64,000 nucleotides of DNA. Origin: Aquimonas sp002352135. GTDB taxonomy: Bacteria; Pseudomonadota; Gammaproteobacteria; Xanthomonadales; Xanthomonadaceae. A program made the position numbers and the translations under genes. Within the stretch, counting starts at the first letter, position 1, and the number at the start of each line of letters is the position of its first letter. The stretch covers positions 41,957-105,956 of the forward strand of contig DAORND010000002.1 in assembly GCA_035440755.1 (NCBI GenBank). Reading direction: 5' to 3'. Positions 16,909 to 24,641 of the stretch are shown one piece after another. Under the pieces are notes generated by a model, which had not been told where the DNA came from, made no database searches, and was given only the letters and a program-made list of their open reading frames with translations.

Positions 16909-17679
16909 ATGAATCCCATTGTTCGCTGGTTTCACCAACTTGGCTCGCCGCCCTATTTCTACTGGTTTGCCGGACGCGCGATGCCGTGGTTCTACGGTGC
17001 GGCCCTGCCCATGTTGCTGTGGGGTGTCTGGACAGCGCTCTACGTGGTACCCGTGGATTACCAGCAAGGCGATAGCTACCGAATCTTGTTCATCCATGTG
17101 CCTGCCGCATGGATGAGCCTTTTCATTTATTTCGTGATGTGCGTGAACGCCTTCATTGCGCTGGTCTGGCGGATCAAACTCAGCGAACTGCTGGCCATGC
17201 ACAGCGCACCACTCGGTGCCGCCTTCACCTTGCTGACCCTGCTGACTGGATCGCTGTGGGGCAAACCGATGTGGGGAACCTGGTGGACTTGGGACGCCCG
17301 GCTGACCTCGGAGTTGGTTTTGTTGTTTCTCTATCTGGGCGTGATGGGCTTGTATGCGGCGATCGAGGATCGACGTTCTGCTGCCCGCGCTGCCGGATTC
17401 CTGGCATTGATTGGCATCATTAATGTCCCGATCGTGCACTTCTCGGTCGAGTGGTGGAACACCCTGCATCAGGGGGCGACGATCAAGCTGTTTGGCCGAT
17501 CTTCGATGGATCCGAGCATGATTGCGCCGCTCATTGCGTTGGCGTTCGCCACCAAGCTCTGGTTCATAGGATCCCTGCTGGCGCGTACAAGGGTGGCGCT
17601 GGTTGAGGCTGAAATTGGCAAGGAGTGGGTCAGGGAGTCTTTGGTGAATCCCAAGGCAACGCGTGGAGAATCCGCATGA
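16909..17679 (+). CDS. ccmC: Heme-handling membrane protein CcmC
   Basis: Inner-membrane protein (256 residues) that loads heme onto CcmE. It has six predicted membrane spans and the tryptophan-rich WGxxWxWD motif (WGTWWTWDARLTSEL) near residue 124, facing the periplasm. His residues in loops flanking the motif (FIHVPAAW and NTLHQG) fit the heme ligands known from the family. The ATG at 16909 is used; a TTG seven codons upstream is less likely. The stop overlaps the ccmD start (ATGA). Confidence 0.95.
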   Translation: MNPIVRWFHQLGSPPYFYWFAGRAMPWFYGAALPMLLWGVWTALYVVPVDYQQGDSYRILFIHVPAAWMSLFIYFVMCVNAFIALVWRIKLSELLAMHSAPLGAAFTLLTLLTGSLWGKPMWGTWWTWDARLTSELVLLFLYLGVMGLYAAIEDRRSAARAAGFLALIGIINVPIVHFSVEWWNTLHQGATIKLFGRSSMDPSMIAPLIALAFATKLWFIGSLLARTRVALVEAEIGKEWVRESLVNPKATRGESA

Positions 17680-17867
17680 CCGAGTGGTTTGATATGGGCA
17701 AATATGGCCTGTACGTCTGGAGCAGCTACGGGCTGTTTGCGCTGATGCTGCTATGGGATCTGCTCTGGCCATGGTGGAAAGGCCGCAGCCTGCGTCAACA
17801 GATTCTTCACCGCGCGCGCCGCGAACATGCGCGCCAGCAATCCACTTCGGAGCTCCCATTGCCATGA
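17676..17867 (+). CDS. ccmD: Heme exporter accessory protein CcmD
   Basis: Small membrane protein of 63 residues with one central transmembrane helix (about 15-35) and a basic, Arg-rich cytoplasmic tail, as in CcmD. It is needed for release of holo-CcmE from CcmABC. It overlaps both neighbours by 4 bp, so it is translationally coupled. Identity rests on size, topology and position. Confidence 0.9.
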   Translation: MTEWFDMGKYGLYVWSSYGLFALMLLWDLLWPWWKGRSLRQQILHRARREHARQQSTSELPLP

Positions 17868-18454
17868 ACCCGGTTCGCAAGAAGCGCCTCACCATCGCCC
17901 TGCTGGTTTTGCTTGCCGGTGGGGTTGCCGGAACCCTGGTTACGCAAGCGCTGCAGGAGAACCTGACCTACCTGCATTCCCCGGCCGAGGTTGTAGCGGG
18001 CAAAGCCCCGATGGATTCCGCGTTTCGCCTCGGCGGCGTGGTGCTGGAGCACAGCATCAGCAACAGCCGCATCGAGGAAACCCGCGAGGTCGAATACCGG
18101 TTTGTCGTCACGGATCGCGCATACGAATACCCGGTGGTCTATCGCGGTGTGCTGCCTGATCTGTTCCGCGAAGGTCAAAGCGTCATCGCGCGTGGCCGGA
18201 TCGTCGATGACGTGTTTGTAGCCGAGGAAGTGCTGGCGAAGCATGACGAGAGCTACATGCCGCCTGAAGTGGCCGACAAGATCACCCAAGCGCAGATCGC
18301 CAAAGCGGAAGAGCTGAAACGCGCCGCCGCGGCATCCGAATCCACCACCGACGCAACGCATGATGCGCCTGCCACGCAAGGCTTTGAAGGTGCCACCGAG
18401 GCGAGCCCGCAGTCGCAGCAAGACCCTTCGTCAGCGGTTAGTCAAGAAGGATGA
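17864..18454 (+). CDS. ccmE: Periplasmic heme chaperone CcmE
   Basis: Membrane-anchored heme chaperone of 196 residues. An N-terminal anchor (about 8-28) is followed by the OB-fold domain. The covalent heme-binding histidine is His127 in KHDESYMPPE, matching the HDExYxPPE family motif. The C-terminus (after about 150) is an Ala/Thr/Ser-rich low-complexity tail. ATG 17864 overlaps the ccmD stop. Confidence 0.96.
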   Translation: MNPVRKKRLTIALLVLLAGGVAGTLVTQALQENLTYLHSPAEVVAGKAPMDSAFRLGGVVLEHSISNSRIEETREVEYRFVVTDRAYEYPVVYRGVLPDLFREGQSVIARGRIVDDVFVAEEVLAKHDESYMPPEVADKITQAQIAKAEELKRAAAASESTTDATHDAPATQGFEGATEASPQSQQDPSSAVSQEG

Positions 18455-18464
18455 TTTACCCACC

Positions 18465-20590
18465 ATGATCCCAGAACTCGGTCAACTAAGTCTGATTCTT
18501 GCTGCTCAGCTAGCCTTTTTGATGGCGGCATTGCCACTGTGGGGCGTCGCGACCAATAACATTCGTTTGATGTCCACTGCTCGCTCACTAGCCTTTGGCC
18601 AACTACTGCTCGTTAGTTTGGCATTTGCGCTGCTGACTTCCAGTTTTGTTCTACAGGATTTTTCGGTCCTCTATGTTGCGAACAACTCTAACAGCCTGCT
18701 GCCGATGCTATATCGATTTTCAGCTGTCTGGGGCGCGCATGAAGGGTCCTTGTTGCTTTGGGTCCTCATTTTGAGCATCTGGACCGCAATGGTGGCGAGG
18801 TTTAGCCGCAGCTTGCCGATTGAAGTAGTTGCGCGCGTCCTTGCCGTACTTGGACTGATTAGTCTTGGGTTTCTTCTTTTTACAGTGATCGCTTCCAACC
18901 CCTTTGATCGGTTATTGCCGAGCGCAGCGGAAGGTCGCGATTTGAACCCGCTTTTGCAGGACCCAGGGCTGATATTTCATCCACCCATGCAATACGCGGG
19001 CTATGTCGGATTCGCTGTTCCCTTCGCGTTTGCCATCGCCTCCCTACTCTCTGGTCAAATGGATGATCGTTGGGTCCGATGGTCCCGACCTTGGACCAAT
19101 GTGGCCTGGGCGTTCCTGACTGCTGGCATCGCGCTGGGCAGTTGGTGGGCTTACTACGAGCTGGGTTGGGGTGGCTGGTGGTTCTGGGATCCCGCAGAGA
19201 ACGCAGCGTTTATGCCTTGGCTGGTGGGCACCGCGTTGATCCACTCGCAGGCAGTCACTGAAAAACGCGGCAGTTTTCGCAATTGGACACTGCTACTGGC
19301 TATCGCTGCTTTTTCGCTGTCTCTACTTGGGACGTTTTTAATCCGCTCTGGCGTCTTAACCTCGGTGCATGCCTTTGCGGCTGACCCGGAGCGCGGCGTG
19401 TTCATTCTGGGTTTTCTGGCGGTGGTGGTTGGTGGCTCCTTGCTACTGTTCGGACTTCGCGCCAATACGGTTGCAGCGGGCAAGTCGTTCGCGCCGCTGT
19501 CGCGCGATACCTTGCTGTTGCTGAACAACCTGCTGTTCAGCGTCGCCGCCGTGATGGTCCTGATCGGCACGCTCTATCCATTGCTGGCCGACGCGCTTGA
19601 TCTGGGCAAGATGTCGGTCGGACCGCCTTATTTCAGCGCGCTGTTCATCCTGCTGATGGCACCGGTTGTCCTGCTCATGCCGTTCGGACCCTTCACGCGC
19701 TGGGCCAGCGAGCAATGGGGTCGATTTGTACCACTGCTACGCGTCGCCCTGAGCACGACCGCCGTATTGTGCCTTTTCGCTTGGCTCGGAGCCGATGCCT
19801 CGCACTGGAAAACCTTTGCCGGTGTTGNNNNNNNNNNNNNNNNNNNNNNNNNNNNNNNNNNNNNNNNNNNNNNNNNNNNNNNNNNNNNNNNNNNNNNNNN
19901 NNNNNNNNNNNNNNNNNNNNNNNNNNNCTTTTCGCTTGGCTCGGAGCCGATGCCTCGCACTGGAAAACCTTTGCCGGTGTTGCGGGGGCGACCTGGTTGA
20001 TCGTTGGCACCCTCCAGTTTGTCTGGAAACGCTTCCGCGAGGCTCCTTCGGGTCGCCGATTTACGGCCGAAATGCTGGGCATGGTGCTGGCACATCTCGG
20101 CATGGGGGTTTTCGTGGCGGGTGTGATGATCGTTGAAAGCACCAGCGTCGAACGCGACCTTGCCCTGCGCGCCGGTGAGAGTGCCGAGTTTCGTGGCTAT
20201 CGCTTCGAATTCGAAGGTGTCGCCCATCAGGATGGCCCCAACTACAGTGCGGATCGTGGCTCGATCAGTGTCTATGTCGGTGAGCGCAAGATTGCCAGCA
20301 TGCATCCGGAAAAGCGTGCCTATGCCAGCGGAGGGCAGATCATGACCGAAGCGGCCATTGATCCCGGCCTGTTCCGTGATCTCTACGTGGCGCTGGGCGA
20401 ACCATTGGATGGGGGCGACAGCTGGGCGGTTCGGGTCTATGTCAAACCCTTCATCCGCTGGATCTGGCTGGGTGCGCTGATGATGATGGCGGGTGGATTC
20501 ATTGCTGCGATGGATCGGCGATTCCGCCGCCACGACACGCGCCAGGCGACATCCGCCATATCGAATGCCGCTGTGGAGGCCATCGCGTGA
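18465..20590 (+). CDS. ccmF: Heme lyase subunit CcmF, split by a spurious assembly gap
   Basis: Large inner-membrane protein that transfers heme from CcmE to apocytochrome c. The WGGWWFWDPAENAAFMPWL motif is seen near residue 233. The record carries 100 Ns at 19828-19927, and the 55 bases before them (19773-19827) repeat exactly after them (19928-19982). Joining 18465-19827 to 19983-20590 gives 1971 bases, one open frame of 656 residues, the normal CcmF size. As written, the extra 155 bases shift the frame, so automatic annotation will call two fragments. The 5' half (to about 19440) is visibly more AT-rich than the rest of the operon. ATG 18465 starts MIPELGQLSL; the stop overlaps the ccmG start. 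Confidence 0.95.
19773..19827 (+). repeat. Left copy of 55-bp sequence flanking the gap
   Basis: Identical to 19928-19982. It ends exactly where the Ns begin. This is the overlap expected between two contig ends in a k-mer assembly, not a genomic repeat. Confidence 0.95.
19828..19927. other. Assembly gap of 100 Ns (spurious)
   Basis: Fixed-length placeholder inside ccmF. Because its two flanks are the same 55 bases, the real gap length is negative: nothing is missing and one flank copy should be deleted. Confidence 0.97.
19928..19982 (+). repeat. Right copy of 55-bp sequence flanking the gap
   Basis: Exact duplicate of 19773-19827, starting at the first base after the Ns. Removing it and the Ns restores the ccmF reading frame (GTT GCG GGG across the join). 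Confidence 0.95.
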
Positions 20591-21123
20591 TCCGTCGTCT
20601 GCTGCCCTTCTTCGCCTTCGTTGCTCTATCCGCGTTGTTGTATGCGGGGATTCGGCTGAGTCAGGAGCGCGATCCCAACGCCATTCCCTCACCCCTGATC
20701 GGCAAGCCTGCGCCTGAGTTTGCCCTGCCCGCGCTGCATCAGCCCGATCAATTGGTTCGCAAGTCCGACTTGTTGGGCCAGCCCTATCTGTTGAATGTAT
20801 TCGCCAGTTGGTGCCCCTCGTGTCGAGTCGAGCACCCGGTCATCAGCGAGCTGGCGCGCAGTGGGCGCCTAAAGGTGATCGGCTTCAACTACAAGGATCA
20901 GCGCGAGGACGCGCTACGCTGGCTGCAGCAGTTTGGCGATCCCTATGCGCAGATCCTCGTCGATGCCGATGGTCGTGCCGGGATCGACCTCGGTGTCTAC
21001 GGCGCGCCGGAGAGTTTCCTGATTGGTGCCGACGGCAAGGTCTTGCACAAGCATGTCGGTCCGGTCACTGCCGAGGTGATCGAGCAGGAACTGCTGCCCC
21101 TTCTGCAAGGAGCGCAGCCATGA
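20587..21123 (+). CDS. ccmG: Thiol:disulfide reductase CcmG (DsbE)
   Basis: Membrane-anchored periplasmic thioredoxin-like protein of 178 residues that keeps the CXXCH cysteines of apocytochrome c reduced. An N-terminal anchor (about 5-22) is followed by a thioredoxin fold with active site W75-C-P-S-C79 and the cis-Pro/Glu segment GVYGAPESFLI. It starts with GTG at 20587, overlapping the ccmF stop (GTGA). Confidence 0.95.
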   Translation: MIRRLLPFFAFVALSALLYAGIRLSQERDPNAIPSPLIGKPAPEFALPALHQPDQLVRKSDLLGQPYLLNVFASWCPSCRVEHPVISELARSGRLKVIGFNYKDQREDALRWLQQFGDPYAQILVDADGRAGIDLGVYGAPESFLIGADGKVLHKHVGPVTAEVIEQELLPLLQGAQP

Positions 21124-21557
21124 GAAGCACCTATTGGTTGACCGCGTTGCTGGGGTGGTTGCTTACAGCCAGCCAGGCCTTCGCGATTGATCCCCTGCCC
21201 TTCAAGGACGCCGCTGAAGAGGATCGCTTCCGCGCGCTGACCTCCGAGCTGCGCTGCGTGATGTGTCAGAACCAGTCGCTGGCCGACTCCAACGCCATGA
21301 TCGCCGGCGATTTGCGCAAGGAAGTCTTCGCGCTGATGCAGGAAGGCAAGACTGACGCTGAAATCAAGGCCTTTCTGACCGAGCGCTACACCGATTTCGT
21401 GCTGTACGACCCGCCCTTGCAGAGCAAGACCTGGCTGCTCTGGTTCGGTCCACTGGCGATTCTGCTGGCGGGTGTGATCGTGGTGATTATGATCGTGCGC
21501 CGACGTGCCGCCGGGCCAGATCAGACACCGACGCCATCGAATGACGAGGAGTGGTAA
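21120..21557 (+). CDS. ccmH: Cytochrome c maturation protein CcmH (apocytochrome thioreductant)
   Basis: Protein of 145 residues with a cleavable signal peptide (about 1-22), a periplasmic three-helix domain carrying the redox pair in LRCVMCQNQ (Cys46 and Cys49), and a C-terminal membrane helix (about 102-122). It hands the reduced apocytochrome to CcmF. The start overlaps the ccmG stop by 4 bp. The CcmH/CcmI functions are on two genes here, not fused as in E. coli. Confidence 0.95.
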   Translation: MRSTYWLTALLGWLLTASQAFAIDPLPFKDAAEEDRFRALTSELRCVMCQNQSLADSNAMIAGDLRKEVFALMQEGKTDAEIKAFLTERYTDFVLYDPPLQSKTWLLWFGPLAILLAGVIVVIMIVRRRAAGPDQTPTPSNDEEW

Positions 21558-21559
21558 GC

Positions 21560-22741
21560 ATGTTCTGGATTCTTGCCACACTGCTGATCGCGCTTGCCTC
21601 GTTGTTCCCGCTGGTGCCCTTGTTCAAGCCCGACCTAAGCGACCCGGCTGCGATTCAGCGACGCGCCCTGCGCGATGCGCGCCATGCAGGCGTGCTCAGC
21701 GAGACCGAATTCACCGCGCGTAGTGCCGAGTTGCCTGCGGCAACAGCGTCACCGCGCGCACCGCTATGGCTGGGCGCAGGTCTGCTACTTGTTCTGTCGT
21801 CAGGCGCATTGCTTGGCTATCAACACTTCGGTTCACCCGGTGCATTGGATGCGGCATCGCAGGTTGCCAGCCCTGATGCGAACGGGCAGCCGCAGATGAG
21901 CATGGCCGAGGCCATGAGCGCGTTGGAAGCGCGTCTGGCGCAGAACCCGGAAGACCTGGAAGGCTGGATGCTGCTGGGTCGAAGCTACCGCAGCGAAGAG
22001 CGCTTCACGGATGCCTTGCGTGCCTTCAACGAGGCGCAGCGACTGGCACCGGATCACCCCGATGTGCTGGTGGACCTGGCCGAGGCGCAGGCGTTGAACG
22101 CACCGCAACGTGTATTCCCCGAGACAGCGCTCACCTTGCTGCACCGAGCCATCGACTTGCAGCCGGCGCACCAGCGCGCACATTGGCTGCTGGGTATCGC
22201 TGACATGCAGGCTGGACGTCCCGCCGATGCCGCGGCGCGCTGGGAGACGCTGCTGGACTTGCTACCTGCGGACGCCGACGCGCGCGGCAGCCTGATCGAA
22301 CAGATCAACAGCGCACGTCAGAGCGCGAACTTGCCCGCGCTGGCGGACACCGCACCGACAGCTCCTGCAGCCGATGCATCGGCGGCTGCGGCTCACCAGA
22401 TTCGCATCCGGGTCAGTCTGGACCCAGCACTGCAGTCGCGAGCACAACCCGATGCCAGCGTGTTCGTATTCGCTCGGGCCGCCGAAGGTCCGCGCATGCC
22501 GGTGGCCGTCGAACGACTGACCGTGGCGCAGTTGCCCGCCGAGATCGTGCTCGACGATGCGGACAGCGCCATGCCCAGCATGAAGCTGTCGCAACTCAGC
22601 CAAGTCATCGTCGGTGCCAGGGTATCCGCATCCGGCAACGCCATTCCGCAGCCCGGCGATCTGGAAGTACTCAGCCCCGCATTCGCGCTCACCCAGCAAG
22701 GCAGCGAACTGGAGTTGCAGATCAATCGCGTGGTCGAGTGA
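21560..22741 (+). CDS. ccmI: Cytochrome c maturation protein CcmI (TPR apocytochrome chaperone)
   Basis: Protein of 393 residues with two N-terminal membrane helices (about 2-20 and 76-94) separated by a short basic segment, then a periplasmic TPR region (NPEDLEGWMLLGRSYRSEE and following) and a C-terminal beta-rich domain. It binds the C-terminal helix of apocytochrome c. ATG 21560 follows a GAGGAGTGG ribosome site; a GTG three codons earlier is less likely. Its stop shares bases with the start of the next gene. Confidence 0.93.
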   Translation: MFWILATLLIALASLFPLVPLFKPDLSDPAAIQRRALRDARHAGVLSETEFTARSAELPAATASPRAPLWLGAGLLLVLSSGALLGYQHFGSPGALDAASQVASPDANGQPQMSMAEAMSALEARLAQNPEDLEGWMLLGRSYRSEERFTDALRAFNEAQRLAPDHPDVLVDLAEAQALNAPQRVFPETALTLLHRAIDLQPAHQRAHWLLGIADMQAGRPADAAARWETLLDLLPADADARGSLIEQINSARQSANLPALADTAPTAPAADASAAAAHQIRIRVSLDPALQSRAQPDASVFVFARAAEGPRMPVAVERLTVAQLPAEIVLDDADSAMPSMKLSQLSQVIVGARVSASGNAIPQPGDLEVLSPAFALTQQGSELELQINRVVE

Positions 22742-23880
22742 TGGGCGAGTTTGTACCGCCGGGGACGCGTTGGTTCGATCTGCCTTCACCCTTCCTCATG
22801 AAGCGTGGCGGTTGCCTGAATGCCGCCCGGCTCGCCTTCGAAACCTGGGGAGAGTTGAATGCCGCGCGCGACAATGCCGTGCTCATTGTCACGGGTCTTT
22901 CGCCCAGCGCCCATGCGGCCAGTCATGCCGACAACCCCGAACCGGGCTGGTGGGAAGCGATGCTCGGTCCGGGCAAAGCCATCGATACCCGTCGCTGGTT
23001 CGTCATCTGCGTCAATTCGCTGGGCAGTTGTCGTGGCTCTGCTGGACCCGCCTCAGTCAATCCGGAAACTGGCGCAGCTTACTGCCTGAGCTTTCCCGAG
23101 TTGTCGATCGAGGACGGCGCTCGCGCCGCGCATGCGCTGGTGCATGGCCTGGGCATCCGCCAACTGGACACCTTGATTGGCTGCTCGATGGGTGGCATGA
23201 CGGCACTCGCCTACCTGCTGCAGTTTCCGGGTGCGGCGCGTCGTCACATCAATATCTGTGGTGCGGCGCACGCGCTGCCATTTTCAATTGCCGTGCGCTC
23301 GCTGCAGCGTGAAGCGATCCGCCTCGATCCGCTTTGGAACGAAGGCCAATACAGTGATGCCAGCTATCCCGAATCCGGCATGCGCATCGCGCGCAAGCTG
23401 GGCGTCCTGACCTACCGGTCGGCGCTGGAATGGCATGGGCGATTCGGTCGCGTACGCATGGACAACGAACTGCGCGAGGACGAGCCGTTTGGTCTGGAGT
23501 TCCAGGTCGAGTCCTATCTCGAAGGCCACGCCAAACGCTTCGTGCGCGCCTTTGATCCCAATTGCTATCTCTACCTGTCGCGCTCAATGGACTGGTTCGA
23601 CACCGCCGAATATGGCGATGGTTCGGTCGAGCGTGGGCTGGCGCGCATTCATGGCACGCAATCGCTGGTGATCGGCATCAGTACCGACATCCTGTTCCCC
23701 ATTGAGCAACAGGAACAGATTGCCGAAGGATTAGCGTTGGGCGGCAATCAGGTCGCTTTCCTCGCATTTCCGTCGCCACAGGGTCACGACGCCTTTCTGG
23801 TTGATTTCGACCGCTTCGACCCCGCCTTGCGACGCTTTCTGAGCGGCGACAGCGTCGTCGACTCCACTGCGTCTGCCTGA
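22741..23880 (+). CDS. Serine O-succinyltransferase (MetX-family alpha/beta hydrolase)
   Basis: Protein of 379 residues with the MetX fold. Nucleophile Ser149 lies in GCSMGGM, and the likely Asp and His partners are near 316 (STDILFP) and 349 (GHDAFL). Many annotations would say homoserine O-acetyltransferase. However, the pattern throughout (EFVPPGTR, GLSPSAHAA, CVNSLGSCRGSAGPAS, YLYLSRSMDWFD) matches, from memory, the Xanthomonas/Stenotrophomonas serine O-succinyltransferases used in cysteine synthesis. It starts immediately at the ccmI stop, so it may be co-transcribed with ccm. It converges on lolA with one base between the stops. Confidence 0.8.
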   Translation: MGEFVPPGTRWFDLPSPFLMKRGGCLNAARLAFETWGELNAARDNAVLIVTGLSPSAHAASHADNPEPGWWEAMLGPGKAIDTRRWFVICVNSLGSCRGSAGPASVNPETGAAYCLSFPELSIEDGARAAHALVHGLGIRQLDTLIGCSMGGMTALAYLLQFPGAARRHINICGAAHALPFSIAVRSLQREAIRLDPLWNEGQYSDASYPESGMRIARKLGVLTYRSALEWHGRFGRVRMDNELREDEPFGLEFQVESYLEGHAKRFVRAFDPNCYLYLSRSMDWFDTAEYGDGSVERGLARIHGTQSLVIGISTDILFPIEQQEQIAEGLALGGNQVAFLAFPSPQGHDAFLVDFDRFDPALRRFLSGDSVVDSTASA

Positions 23881-23881
23881 T

Positions 23882-24556
23882 TCACTCACCAAGCGGAATC
23901 ACTTCCGCCTTCGGGTCATAGTCGCCAACCACATCGGCATCCGCTGGAATGGCAAAGTGGAAGGTATCGGGAGCAAAGTCGGGATTGCGCTGCCAATCGC
24001 TGAAGTTCACCTCGGTCTTCTGACCCAGTGAATCCTGCAATTCCATGCGCGCCAACTGTTCCCCAGCAAACCCCAACAGCGCACGGTCGAGCTGTGCGTC
24101 ATCACGTTTTGCCTGCAATTCAACCCATTCCAAGCCATCGCGTTGCCCCGCGCTGCGGACATCGAACTGGCGCGCCCGCTCTTCGGGATCGACCACCGCC
24201 AACAGCGGACTTTGCTGCTCCTCGCCAAGTTGCTTGCGCACCGTCACCTGTTCAAGGTCAGGATCATGGATGAATACGTGGTCGCCATCGGCGACGATCA
24301 ACTGCGGAAACGGGGCTTGATATTCCCAGCGAAACTGCCGTGGCACCGCCAACGCGACGCGGCCCGACGAGGACTCCTTGAGTTGCCCATCGGCATCCCA
24401 GACGCGTTGCTCAAAGTGTCCATCGACCCCGGTCAGCCCTGCAGTGAAGCGGGCAATCACCGATTCACCATCATCCGCCGCCATCGCGGGACCCACCGAA
24501 ATCAAACACAGCAAACTCAAGCACACACGGCGGAAAAGGACAGGCGGAATGGACAT
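23882..24556 (-). CDS. lolA: Outer-membrane lipoprotein carrier protein LolA
   Basis: Periplasmic chaperone of 224 residues that takes lipoproteins from LolCDE to LolB. The signal peptide ends GPAMA (about residue 26). The mature domain has the LolA features ARFTAGLTGVDGHFEQRVWD, RPRQFRWEYQ-like (VPRQFRWEYQAPFPQLIVAD) and DGDHVFIHDPDLEQVT. ATG 24556 begins the signal peptide; the longer upstream frame overlaps ftsK. It lies downstream of ftsK on the same strand, the usual ftsK-lolA order. Confidence 0.92.
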   Translation of the reverse strand: MSIPPVLFRRVCLSLLCLISVGPAMAADDGESVIARFTAGLTGVDGHFEQRVWDADGQLKESSSGRVALAVPRQFRWEYQAPFPQLIVADGDHVFIHDPDLEQVTVRKQLGEEQQSPLLAVVDPEERARQFDVRSAGQRDGLEWVELQAKRDDAQLDRALLGFAGEQLARMELQDSLGQKTEVNFSDWQRNPDFAPDTFHFAIPADADVVGDYDPKAEVIPLGE

Positions 24557-24641
24557 GGATTGAATCCCGTGAAAGAGGCGCGCATTGGAGCATGCGCGCC
24601 GCTGGATGTTTCGCAGGAAACCCCTGCAGGTTGCCGATAGT

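Noticed and set aside
16663..17895. 410-codon minus-strand frame across ccmB-ccmD
   Set aside because: Antisense to three well-supported overlapping ccm genes.
18465..20590. ccmF as a pseudogene with a frameshift
   Set aside because: The frame change is fully explained by the duplicated 55-bp contig end and Ns.
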